Assembly (NCBI GenBank): GCA_028290285.1
Contig: JAQGKD010000003.1
Location: 27,824-91,823, forward strand
DNA from: Hyphomicrobiales bacterium
Lineage (GTDB): Bacteria; Pseudomonadota; Alphaproteobacteria; Rhizobiales; Beijerinckiaceae
Reading direction: 5' to 3'
DNA: 64,000 nucleotides
Shown: in pieces, positions 42,828-51,403 of the stretch
How the letters are laid out: the number at the start of each line of letters is the position of its first letter
How positions within the stretch are numbered: position 1 is the stretch's first letter
Program-made: the position numbers and the translations under genes
The notes under the pieces: model-generated
Seen by the model: only the letters and a program-made list of their open reading frames with translations
What the model was told of the DNA's origin: nothing
The model's database searches: none

Positions 42828-43973
42828 ATGACGAAGACCGCCCCCGACGAACGCCGCGCCCGTGCGCTGGCGCACGCCTGCATCCTCGCCCTCGCGCTCG
42901 CGGCCGTGTTCGCGTGCGCCGACGCGGTGGCCCATGCTGCGCTGGCGCAGATCGGCCCGGGGCCGGGGCGCAATCCGTTCGACATGGGCATGCGCGAGGG
43001 CGGCGGGCCGCCCACCACGGGGCTGACCGCCTGGATCCTCGCGCAGCAGATGCAGTTCGAACGCACGCTGAGCGGCGCCGTGCGCGCCATCGCCACCGAC
43101 GCCTCGGCGCTGTGGACGCTGATGGGGCTCAGCTTCGCCTACGGGGTGTTTCATGCGGCGGGGCCGGGCCACGGCAAGGCGGTGGTGGCCTCCTACATGT
43201 TCGCCAACGAGCGCTCCCTCAAGCGCGGACTTGCGATCTCCGCCATGGCGGCGCTGTTGCAGGCGGTGGTGGCCATCGCCATCGTGGGCGTGCTGGCTGT
43301 CGTTCTCAACGCCACGTCTGCGCGCATGAAGGAGGCGGCCAACCTCGTGGAGCTGGCCAGCTACGGCGGCGTCGCGCTGCTGGGCGCATGGCTCGTGTGG
43401 CGCAAGGGCCGCGCGCTGCTCGCCGCGCTCGGGAGCCGGGCGCACACGCGCCAGTCGCACGCGCATGCGGCGAACGACGACCGGCCGCATCATGCGGGGC
43501 GCGCGCACGCGGACCATCATCACGACACTGCGCATGCGCATGAGCCCGCGAAGCCCGAAGCCCTCAAGGCGCACGCCCACGGCGCGCACGTTCACGACGA
43601 GCATTGCGGCCATTTCCACGCGCCCGCGCCCGAAACGCTGGGCGAGGGCTTCACCTGGCGGGGCGCGGTCGCGACCGTGTTCGCGGCGGGCGCGCGGCCG
43701 TGCTCTGGCGCGATCCTCGTGCTGGTCTTCGCGCTCGCGCAGGGCATTTTCTTCGCCGGGGTGGCGGCCGCGCTGGCCATGTCGGTCGGCACGGCCATCA
43801 CCACGGGCGCGCTCGCCGCTATGGCCGTGGGCGCCAAGGGGCTGGCGGTGCGTTTCCTGGGCGAAGGCTCGCGCGGCGGCGTCGTGGGCGTGCGCGCGCT
43901 GGAGTTCGCCGCCGCCCTCCTGGTGCTGCTGATGGGCGCGAGCCTGCTGCTGGGCGCCCTCGCGGGGGCGTGA
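42828..43973 (+). CDS. NicO-family nickel/cobalt exporter with His-rich loop
   Basis: A 381-residue inner-membrane protein of the NicO/RcnA type, about six helices. His109 and His115 lie in FHAAGPGHGKAVVASYM, and the second family motif is GARPCSGAILVLVFALAQG. Between them, residues 206-264 hold 18 His (for example HADHHHDTAHAH), a metal-capturing cytoplasmic or periplasmic loop. It expels Ni2+/Co2+. It is co-transcribed with the DUF1007 gene. The NiCoT importer at 22.6 kb has the opposite role. Confidence 0.94.
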   Translation: MTKTAPDERRARALAHACILALALAAVFACADAVAHAALAQIGPGPGRNPFDMGMREGGGPPTTGLTAWILAQQMQFERTLSGAVRAIATDASALWTLMGLSFAYGVFHAAGPGHGKAVVASYMFANERSLKRGLAISAMAALLQAVVAIAIVGVLAVVLNATSARMKEAANLVELASYGGVALLGAWLVWRKGRALLAALGSRAHTRQSHAHAANDDRPHHAGRAHADHHHDTAHAHEPAKPEALKAHAHGAHVHDEHCGHFHAPAPETLGEGFTWRGAVATVFAAGARPCSGAILVLVFALAQGIFFAGVAAALAMSVGTAITTGALAAMAVGAKGLAVRFLGEGSRGGVVGVRALEFAAALLVLLMGASLLLGALAGA

Positions 43974-43983
43974 CGGCCCGCCG

Positions 43984-45573
43984 CTAGAGGCCGAGCGCGC
44001 CGCCGTCCGAGCGCGGATCGTGGGTTCCCTCGATGCGGCCCTTCGGCCAGCGCACCAGCATTCCCGCATGGCCCAACATGTCCGAATAGGGCTCGGGGAC
44101 GATCTCGACCTCGTGGCCCGCGCGGCGCAGGGCGCTCACCACGGATGGGTCGAAACGGTCCTCCAGCTTCAGCGACGCGCTGTCCTCCCCCCAGGTGCGG
44201 CCCAGCAGGTAGCGCGGCGCGTCCACAGCCGCGTCCGGCGCCATGCCGAAGCGCAGGCGCGACAGGATTTGCGCCTGGAATTGCGGCTGGCCGTCGCCGC
44301 CCATCGAGCCGTAGACGCACACGCGGCCGTCGTCGAAGGCCGCCAGGGGCGGATTGAGCGTGTGGAACGGGCGCCGGCCGGGCCGCAGGGCGTTCAGGGC
44401 GCTCTCGTCCAGCGAGAACGAGACGCCGCGGTTCTGCATCAGGACGCCGGTGGCGGGCAGCAGGCAGCCGGAGCCGTATTCCCAGTAGGTGGACTGGATG
44501 TAGGACACCGCGAGCCCGGAGCCGTCGATGACCCCCATCCATACGGTGTCGCCGACAGCGTCCCTCGCCGGGAAGGGGCCGGCGCGCGTCATGGAGATCA
44601 TCGCCGCCTCCCGCTCCAACGCCAGTGCCGAGAGCAGGGCCGCGGGGTCCTCGCGCAGGTGGTCGAAGTCGGTCACCACGCGGTCGCGGATGGCGAGCGC
44701 GCGCTTGGTGGCCTCCACCAATCCGTGGATGTGCTCGAAGCCTTCGCCGCGCCGCACGTCCAGCCGCTCGAAAATGCCCAGCAGGGCCAAGGCCGCCAAG
44801 CCCTGGGTGGGCGGAGGGGCGTTCCATACGGTCACGTCGTTGAGGCGAACCGACAGCGGCTCGCGCCAGCGCGCCTCGGTGCGCTCGACGTCCCGGCGGG
44901 TGACGGGCGCGTCGATGCGCTCCAGGTCGGCGGCGATCTCGCGGCCGACGTCGCCGCGGTAGAAATCGCGCAGGCCCGCCGTTCCCAGATGCTCCAGCGT
45001 GGACGCGAGGCGCTCGGATTTGCGCACGTGCCCCGCCGGGGCGCGCTCCCCGTCCACAAGGTAATGCTGCGCGAAGCCGGGCGCGTCCTTCAGGTCGGCG
45101 AATTTGTTGGGAACGGTGCGGGCTTCCGACGGCGAGACCGCCACACCCTCGCGGGCGTGCCGCACGGCGTCGCGCAGCAGGTCCGCCAGCGGCAGCTTGC
45201 CGCCCAGCGCCGCCGAGAGCTCAAGCGCGCAGCGCCAGCCGTCGATGGCCCCCGGAGTGGTGACGGCCGCCAGCGGGCCGCGCGACGGAATCGCGTCATG
45301 GCCGAGCTTGCGGTACGTCCCGATGAGGGCCTTTTCGCCCGCGAATCCGCACGCCTCCACGTAGCGCACCCGGCCCTTGGGCTCGCGGATGAGCCAGAAG
45401 CCGTCGCCCCCGACCGAGTTCATGTGCGGATAAACCACCGCGATGGTCGCCGCCATGGCCACCATGGCCTCGATGGCGTTGCCGCCCTGGGCCAGCACGT
45501 TGCGGCCGGATTCGGAGGCGGCGACATGAGGCGCGGCGACGGCTGCGGAGGAAAAGGTCGGCGTCGAAGACAT
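43984..45573 (-). CDS. gamma-glutamyltransferase-like Ntn hydrolase
   Basis: A 529-residue protein of the gamma-glutamyltranspeptidase family, which self-cleaves to expose an N-terminal Thr. The N-terminus ATIAVVYPHMNSVGGDGFWLI matches. The predicted cleavage site is GDTVWMGVIDGSGLAVS, where the usual T-x-H-x-x-V-D motif has Trp in place of His. The small subunit has QSTYWEYGSG and GSMGGDGQPQFQ. There is no signal peptide, so it is probably cytoplasmic, like YwrD-type relatives; the substrate may not be glutathione. ATG 45573 has only a weak site. It converges on the NicO gene. Confidence 0.9.
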   Translation of the reverse strand: MSSTPTFSSAAVAAPHVAASESGRNVLAQGGNAIEAMVAMAATIAVVYPHMNSVGGDGFWLIREPKGRVRYVEACGFAGEKALIGTYRKLGHDAIPSRGPLAAVTTPGAIDGWRCALELSAALGGKLPLADLLRDAVRHAREGVAVSPSEARTVPNKFADLKDAPGFAQHYLVDGERAPAGHVRKSERLASTLEHLGTAGLRDFYRGDVGREIAADLERIDAPVTRRDVERTEARWREPLSVRLNDVTVWNAPPPTQGLAALALLGIFERLDVRRGEGFEHIHGLVEATKRALAIRDRVVTDFDHLREDPAALLSALALEREAAMISMTRAGPFPARDAVGDTVWMGVIDGSGLAVSYIQSTYWEYGSGCLLPATGVLMQNRGVSFSLDESALNALRPGRRPFHTLNPPLAAFDDGRVCVYGSMGGDGQPQFQAQILSRLRFGMAPDAAVDAPRYLLGRTWGEDSASLKLEDRFDPSVVSALRRAGHEVEIVPEPYSDMLGHAGMLVRWPKGRIEGTHDPRSDGGALGL

Positions 45574-45668
45574 GAGGGGCTTTCAGGGCGGCTTGCGAGA
45601 GGGGCTGGGGATGTTATAGGTCAGGGGCGCGCGGGCTCAAAGCCGCGCCCGAGCATGGAGCTTGTCGC

Positions 45669-45905
45669 GTGGCCGATCCCAAACCGATCCATTGGCAGAA
45701 CGTCACGACCATCGTGAGCGTGGCCATCCTGGTGGGTACGGAGCTCATCGGCATCACGTGGGCGGCCGGCTGGGCCATCGGCGGCCTGCTGGACCTGCCG
45801 CCCATCTTCCGCACCCTGTTTGAAATCGTCGGCAGCCTGCTGGGCGCCCTCGGGCTGTACTATTTCGTGCGCGCCGCCCTGAAGGTGGAGCCGCTGCGCG
45901 GCTGA
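45669..45905 (+). CDS. small two-helix membrane protein
   Basis: A 78-residue protein with two hydrophobic segments: NVTTIVSVAILVGTELIGIT to AGWAIGGL, and FEIVGSLLGALGLYYFV. A short loop with DLPPIFR lies between, and the C-terminus is basic. It starts with GTG 45669 after GGAG at about 9 bases. Family not recognised. It lies alone between the divergent GGT-like gene and the end of xdhB. Confidence 0.75.
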   Translation: MADPKPIHWQNVTTIVSVAILVGTELIGITWAAGWAIGGLLDLPPIFRTLFEIVGSLLGALGLYYFVRAALKVEPLRG

Positions 45906-45961
45906 CGCCGCTTGTCCGCGCGCCGGCGGGCGCGCAGTCCCTCCTTGTCGCGTCATCGCGT

Positions 45962-48274
45962 TCACGCCCGCACCGCCTCTATGGCTTTCAGGATCCGTTC
46001 CGGAGTCGCGGGCGCGTCCAGCGGGATCTGCGCGCGCGGGTTCGCCGCGCAAGCCGCCACGGCGTCGCGGATCGCCAGCCACACCGACATGCCCAGCATC
46101 AGCGGCGGCTCGCCGACGGCCTTGGAGCGGAAGATCGTCTCCTGCCGGTTGGGAGCGTTCTCCAGAAGATGCACGCGGAAGTCCGGCGGGGCGTCGCGAC
46201 TGCCGGGGATCTTGTACGTGGAGGGCGCGTGGGTGCGCAGCCGCCCGTCGCCGTCCCAATAAAGCTCCTCCATGGTGAGCCAGCCCATGCCTTGCACGAA
46301 GCCGCCCTCGATCTGCCCGAGGTCGATCGCCGGATTCAGCGAGGCGCCGCAATCGTGGATGATGTCCGTGCGCAGGCAGCGCGTCTCGCCCGTCAGCGTG
46401 TCGATCTCCACCTCGGAAGCCGCCGCCCCGTAGGCGAAGTAATAGAAGGGATGGCCCTTCAGGGTCGTCTGGTCCCAGTGGATGTCAGGGGTCGCGTAAA
46501 AGCCCGCAGCCGACAGCGACACGCGCTTGAGCCAGCTCCGGTTGGCGAGCTCCGCGAAGGGCATCACGTGGTTGCCGGACGAGACCTCGCCGTCGCGGAA
46601 CGTCACCGCGTCCGCGCTCACGCCCCAGAGCTCCGCCGCCACGTCCGCCATGCGGCCGCGAATGGTCAGCGCCGCGCGGCGCGCCGCCGCGCCGTTGAGG
46701 TCCGAGCCCGACGAGGCCGCGGTGGCGGACGTGTTGGGCACCTTGTCGGTGCGGGTCGATGTGGGCATGACGAACGTCATCGGCACGCCGAACGTCTCAG
46801 CCACCACCTGCGCGACCTTGGTGTAGAGGCCCTGGCCCATCTCGGTCCCGCCGTGGTTGGCCTGGATGGAGCCGTCCGTGTAGACGTGCACCAGCGCGCC
46901 GCCCTGGTTGAGGCTGGGCATGTTGAAGCTGATGCCGAACATGACCGGCACGGTGGCGAGCGCGCGCTTCTTCACGCGGTTGGCTGCGTTGAACGCCGCG
47001 ATCGCCTGCTGGCGCGCCGGCAGGTCGGCGTCGATCTCCAGCCGGGCCATCAGGTCCGCGGCGATCATGTCGCTCACGGTCTGCTCATAGGGCGTCTGCA
47101 GGCCCCGTTCGGCCGAGAGATAGTTGGCGCGCCGCACGGCGTCGCGATCCTTGCCCAGGTGACGGGCGATGGAGTCGATCACCGTCTCGCCGGCGATCAT
47201 GCCCTGCGGGCCCCCGAAGCCGCGAAACGCCGTATTGGACACGGTGTTGGTCTTCAGCGACAGGCCGAGCAGATCGACGTTGGGCACGTAGTAGCAATTG
47301 GTCGCGTGGCAGATGGCGCGCGTCATCACCGCGGGCGTGAGATCGGCGACGTTCCCGCCGCGGGCCGCAAGCTGCATGCGCAGGGCGGACAGCGCGCCGT
47401 CATGGTCGAAGCCCGCTTCCCACTCCACCCTGAAGTCGTGGCGCTTGCCGGTGACGATCATGTCGTCGTCGCGATCGAGCCGCAGTTTCACGGGCCTTTG
47501 CGTCTTGCGGGCGCACACGGCGGCGATCGCCGCCACGATGGTGGGCTGGCTTTCCTTGCCGCCGAACCCCCCGCCCATGCGGCGCACTTCCACCGTGACG
47601 GCCGCCTGCGGGGCGCCGAGCACGAGGGCCACGTGCTTCTGCACTTCGGTGGGATGCTGCGAGGACGTCCACACATGCATCTGCCCGCCTTCGTGCGGCG
47701 TCGCAACGGCGATGTGGGTTTCGAGATAGAAATGATCCTGCCCGCCGATGTCGAGCGCGCCCTTCAGCGTCAGGGGCGCGGCGGCCAGCGCGGCGGCGGC
47801 GTCGCCGTAGAGAAGATGCTGCGGGGCGGCCACATAGGATTGGGCGGCGATGGCGTCCTCGTAGCCGAGGACCGCCGGCAGCGGCTCCCAGTCCACGTCC
47901 ACGAGGTCGGCGGCGCGGCGCGCGGCCTCGTGGGTCTCGGCGACCACGACGGCGACCGGGCAGCCGACATAATCCGCCACGTCCACGGCGAGCGCCGGTT
48001 CGCCGTGCAGGATAGGGCCGACGTCGTTCACGCCCGGAATGTCGGCGGCGACGACGAGCGCCACCACGCCGGGCTGGCCAAGGGCGCGGGCGGCGTCGAT
48101 CCCGCGGATGCGCGCGTGCGCGTGCGGGCTTTTCACCAGCGCGGCGTGCAGGGCGCCGGCGGCCTCCGCCATGTCGTCGAGATAGACGGCCGCGCCGGTG
48201 ACGTGCTGGCGCGCGCTGTCATGAGCGTGCGACTTGCCGACGACGCTGCGCGCCTCGTCCGGAACCACGCTCAT
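45962..48274 (-). CDS. xdhB: xanthine dehydrogenase, molybdopterin-binding subunit
   Basis: A 770-residue large subunit that carries the molybdopterin cofactor and hydroxylates hypoxanthine/xanthine to urate. Signatures are RRMGGGFGGKES, SNTAFRGFGGPQG with the substrate Arg, GGTEMGQGLYTK and the C-terminal catalytic Glu in VGEPPLMLGMSVW. ATG 48274 overlaps the xdhA stop (ATGA), so the two are translationally coupled. No xdhC (cofactor insertion) gene follows within the window. The usual length is about 770-780 residues, so it is complete. Confidence 0.96.
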   Translation of the reverse strand: MSVVPDEARSVVGKSHAHDSARQHVTGAAVYLDDMAEAAGALHAALVKSPHAHARIRGIDAARALGQPGVVALVVAADIPGVNDVGPILHGEPALAVDVADYVGCPVAVVVAETHEAARRAADLVDVDWEPLPAVLGYEDAIAAQSYVAAPQHLLYGDAAAALAAAPLTLKGALDIGGQDHFYLETHIAVATPHEGGQMHVWTSSQHPTEVQKHVALVLGAPQAAVTVEVRRMGGGFGGKESQPTIVAAIAAVCARKTQRPVKLRLDRDDDMIVTGKRHDFRVEWEAGFDHDGALSALRMQLAARGGNVADLTPAVMTRAICHATNCYYVPNVDLLGLSLKTNTVSNTAFRGFGGPQGMIAGETVIDSIARHLGKDRDAVRRANYLSAERGLQTPYEQTVSDMIAADLMARLEIDADLPARQQAIAAFNAANRVKKRALATVPVMFGISFNMPSLNQGGALVHVYTDGSIQANHGGTEMGQGLYTKVAQVVAETFGVPMTFVMPTSTRTDKVPNTSATAASSGSDLNGAAARRAALTIRGRMADVAAELWGVSADAVTFRDGEVSSGNHVMPFAELANRSWLKRVSLSAAGFYATPDIHWDQTTLKGHPFYYFAYGAAASEVEIDTLTGETRCLRTDIIHDCGASLNPAIDLGQIEGGFVQGMGWLTMEELYWDGDGRLRTHAPSTYKIPGSRDAPPDFRVHLLENAPNRQETIFRSKAVGEPPLMLGMSVWLAIRDAVAACAANPRAQIPLDAPATPERILKAIEAVRA

Positions 48275-49719
48275 TCGGCCGCCTCCATGTCGGCGCCAAG
48301 CGCCAGCAGGCGCCAGCGCTCCAGAAGGTTCTGGGCCGTGCGCAGCCGATAACCGGCGCTGGCGCGGAAATCTGAAATCGGCGCAAAGTCCTCCGCCATG
48401 GCGGCCTTTGCCTTCGCAAGCGTCTCGTTGCTGAAAGTCGCGCCAGCGAGGGCCTCTTCCGTGCGCCGGGCGCGCGCGGGCGTCGCCGCCATGCCGCCTA
48501 ACGCGACGCGCGGCGCCAGGATGCGCGCGCCCTCGCGCTCGAAAGAGATTGCGGCGCACACGGCCGAAATGTCCTGGTCGAACCGGCGCGAGATCTTGTC
48601 CACGCGGAAGAAGGCGCCGGGGCGCGGACGGGGAATCGCGACGCTCTCGATATAGTCGCCGGGCTGGAGCACGGTGCGGCGATAGCCGACGTAGAAATCG
48701 TCGAGCGAGACCTCCCGGGGCCCGTTGAGTCCGTCGATGCGCACCCGCGCGCCCAAAGCCAGCAGCGCCGGCGGGGTGTCGCCGATGGGCGAGGCGTTGG
48801 CGAGATTGCCCCCGATGGCCCCAAGGCTGCGGATCTGCCGCGAGCCGAGGCGCCGCAGCAGGATCGCGAGGCTCTCGTCAATGAGCGTGAGGGCGGGCAG
48901 CAGGTCGGCGTAGGTCGCCGCCGCCCCCGCCACGATCTCATGATCGCGCACCTCGATGCGCGCCAGGTGCGGCAGCGCGCCGAGGGAGATCAGCGAAGGC
49001 AACCGCGCATGGCGCTTGGTCACCTCGAGGGCGAGGTCCGTGCCGCCGCCGATCAGGCGGGCCCCGGGATCGTCGCGCAGCGCCGCATGCAGGGCTTCGC
49101 GCGTGCTGGGCGCAAGGAAGCGGCCTTCGGGGGTGACGCAGGCGAGGTCGGGACCGGCGCAGATGTCCTCCAGCGCCGCGACGATCTGCGGCTCAAGGGC
49201 CGAATAGGCGTCGCCCGCGCCGCCCGAAAGGGCGTCGTGCGCGGCGTCCACGATGGGTCGATAGCCTGTGCAGCGGCAGAGATTGCCGGCGATGGAATCG
49301 TGGATCGTCTCGGTTTGCGGCGCCTCGCGGGAGCGGAACGCGGCGAACAGAGCCATCACGAAGCCCGGCGTGCAGAAGCCGCACTGGCTGGCGTGCCGCT
49401 CCACCATGGCCGATTGCACGGGATGCAGCGCCTCGCCGTCCGCAAGGCCTTCCACGGTGATCAGCAGGCGCCCGTGCAACTGGCCCATCATCATGATGCA
49501 GGCGTTGACAGGGCGCCATTCGAGCGCGCCGTCGCGCGCCTGCGCCACCACGACGGTGCAGGCGCCGCAATCGCCTTCCGCGCAGCCCTCCTTGGTTCCC
49601 GTGAGGCGGCGCCGGGTGCGCAGCCATTGCAGGACGGTCATGTCGGGCGGCGCCGCCACGGACACGGGCGCCAGCCCGTTGAGGAGGAAACGAACCGCGC
49701 TGCTGGTGGGGCTGGTCAT
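48271..49719 (-). CDS. xdhA: xanthine dehydrogenase, FeS/FAD small subunit
   Basis: A 482-residue subunit that passes electrons from the molybdenum centre to NAD+. Two [2Fe-2S] sites are visible, CAEGDCGACTVVV with a later NAC, and CGFCTPGFVM with CRCTGYRPI. The FAD domain has LIGGGTDLALEVTK and GGNLANASPIGDTPPALLALGA. ATG 49719 has no clear Shine-Dalgarno, but conserved sequence starts there. It is the first gene of the xdhAB operon; a strong minus-strand terminator lies 126-165 bp upstream of the start. Confidence 0.95.
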   Translation of the reverse strand: MTSPTSSAVRFLLNGLAPVSVAAPPDMTVLQWLRTRRRLTGTKEGCAEGDCGACTVVVAQARDGALEWRPVNACIMMMGQLHGRLLITVEGLADGEALHPVQSAMVERHASQCGFCTPGFVMALFAAFRSREAPQTETIHDSIAGNLCRCTGYRPIVDAAHDALSGGAGDAYSALEPQIVAALEDICAGPDLACVTPEGRFLAPSTREALHAALRDDPGARLIGGGTDLALEVTKRHARLPSLISLGALPHLARIEVRDHEIVAGAAATYADLLPALTLIDESLAILLRRLGSRQIRSLGAIGGNLANASPIGDTPPALLALGARVRIDGLNGPREVSLDDFYVGYRRTVLQPGDYIESVAIPRPRPGAFFRVDKISRRFDQDISAVCAAISFEREGARILAPRVALGGMAATPARARRTEEALAGATFSNETLAKAKAAMAEDFAPISDFRASAGYRLRTAQNLLERWRLLALGADMEAAE

Positions 49720-50137
49720 GAGCACAGGATACGCAAGGATGTCGTCCTTCGCCAACGCCGCGCGTCGCGGCCGGGCGGAAAGCGTGCAAGACGCGTTCCA
49801 GCCGGGCCCATGCGCAGGCGTGCGCTTGGGGGCGGTCGTTTCGTAAAAAAAAGCCCGTCCGCCGCGCGGGGCGGCAGACGGGCTCGAGAGCATCCCCTTT
49901 ATGAGACCCCGCCGGCATGACGCCGATTGCCTCGCAAGACGATCCCGCGTGCAAAAAAGGCCGGAATTGGCCACAATATCAATTTGAAGGCCCAAAATCG
50001 CCGGGCCCTGTGACGCAAGCTAGGCCATAAACTTCGGCTTGGCAATAGGTGCGGTGGCGGGCGGTTCCATCGCGGCCTATCTGGTGTTCTCATGCGCGCC
50101 GCGCCCGCCCGTCCTCTCCCGCTGCAAGAAGACCATC
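49720..50137. other. 418-bp divergent gap between xdhA and the amine oxidase
   Basis: It holds the terminator at 49845-49884 and, further up on the minus strand, a second weaker hairpin with U-run (GGCC-AATTCC-GGCC followed by six T; complement near 49952-49971). No homologous ORF. The AT-richer stretch 49971-49998 may be a promoter, but no clear -35/-10 pair is visible. Confidence 0.5.
49845..49884 (-). terminator. strong intrinsic terminator upstream of xdhA
   Basis: AGCCCGTC (49852-49859) pairs with GACGGGCT (49877-49884), continued by CGCC/GGCG with a 3-nt bulge, for 12 bp in all, and is followed on the minus strand by eight T (49852-49845). No gene precedes it on that strand, so it must end a leader RNA or a small RNA. 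Confidence 0.85.
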
Positions 50138-51403
50138 ATGCGTTCAACGGCTTACTTTCCCGACTTACCCGACGTGGCCATCCTGGGCGCCGGGGCCGCT
50201 GGCGTTGCGGCAGGGCGCGCCCTTTTAGCTCAGGGCGCCAGCGTGCTGATCCTTGAAGCGCGGGAGCGCGCCGGCGGCAGGGCCTACACGTTTGAAGGAT
50301 CGAGCGATTTTCCACTAGATCTGGGCTGCGGCTGGCTGCATTCGGCCGACCGCAATCCGTTGGTGGAGCTGGCCGGGGATTCTGGATTCACTGTGGATAA
50401 AACCTTGCCGCCCTGGCAGGACGTGCGCGCCGGGGAGGGCTTCGTGCCCGGCGAGCACGCCGCTTTCCGGGACGCGCAGGGCGCGTTCTACGCCCGGATG
50501 GAGGAGGCGGCGCGCGCCCCGGACGATCGGCCCGCCAACGAGTTGCTGGAGCCCGGCGGACGCTGGAACGCCGCCGTCGACGCCGTCTCCACCTACGTGA
50601 ACGGCACGGAACTGGCGCGCCTCTCGGTCAAGGATTTCGACGCCTATTGCGACACCGAGGTGAACTACCGCGTCACGCAAGGATACGGCGCGCTGATCGC
50701 CCGGCTGGCGCAGCCCCTGCCGATTCGATTCGGGTGCGCGGCGCAGATGGTGGACCGCTCGGGGGCCCGGCTGCGCGTGGTCACGCCGCAGGGCGACCTC
50801 GAGGCCCGGGCGGTCATCGTGGCGCTGCCCACCAACGTGCTGGCGAGCGGCGGCGTTCGCATCTCGCCGGAGCCGTCCGAGACGCTGCATGCGGCCGCGA
50901 ACCTGCCGCTGGGCGTGGCCGACAAGCTGTTCCTGTCGGTGGAGGGCGCACACGAGTTGCCGGAGAACGGGCGCCTCTTCGGCGCGACGGACCGGGTGGG
51001 GACCGGCGCTTATCACTACCGACCCTTCGACCGCCCGCTGATCGAGGGATACTTCGGCGGCGCCTGCGCGCGCGAGCTCGAATCAGGCGGCATGGCGGCG
51101 TTCGCGGATTTCGCCATCGAGGAATTGTGCGGCGCGCTGGGTTCGCGCTGGCGGGCGAGGCTGGCTCCTGTGGCGTGCAGCGCGTGGGCGCGGGATCCCT
51201 TTGCGCTGGGCTCCTATTCGCACGCGCTGCCGGGGCATTGGGACAAGCGGGCCGTGCTCGCCGCGCCCGTTGAGAACCGCATCTTCTTCGCCGGGGAGGC
51301 GACGCATCCGCATTTCTTCTCCACCGCCCACGGGGCGTGGATGAGCGGCGAGCGCGCCGCCGCGGAGGCGCTGCGCGCGCTAGCGGGCGCGCACCAGGCC
51401 TGA
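50138..51403 (+). CDS. flavin-containing monoamine oxidase family protein
   Basis: A 421-residue FAD-dependent amine oxidase. The N-terminal Rossmann fold is VAILGAGAAGVAAGRALLAQG, followed by the Glu-containing LILEARERAGGRAYT. The FAD C-terminal motif is FFAGEATHPHFFSTAHGAWMSGERAA. It oxidises an amine or polyamine to an aldehyde with release of hydrogen peroxide. There is no signal peptide. ATG 50138 has a weak AAGAAG site. It is divergent from xdhAB; its last 24 bases overlap the end of the convergent sulfatase-like gene. Confidence 0.92.
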   Translation: MRSTAYFPDLPDVAILGAGAAGVAAGRALLAQGASVLILEARERAGGRAYTFEGSSDFPLDLGCGWLHSADRNPLVELAGDSGFTVDKTLPPWQDVRAGEGFVPGEHAAFRDAQGAFYARMEEAARAPDDRPANELLEPGGRWNAAVDAVSTYVNGTELARLSVKDFDAYCDTEVNYRVTQGYGALIARLAQPLPIRFGCAAQMVDRSGARLRVVTPQGDLEARAVIVALPTNVLASGGVRISPEPSETLHAAANLPLGVADKLFLSVEGAHELPENGRLFGATDRVGTGAYHYRPFDRPLIEGYFGGACARELESGGMAAFADFAIEELCGALGSRWRARLAPVACSAWARDPFALGSYSHALPGHWDKRAVLAAPVENRIFFAGEATHPHFFSTAHGAWMSGERAAAEALRALAGAHQA

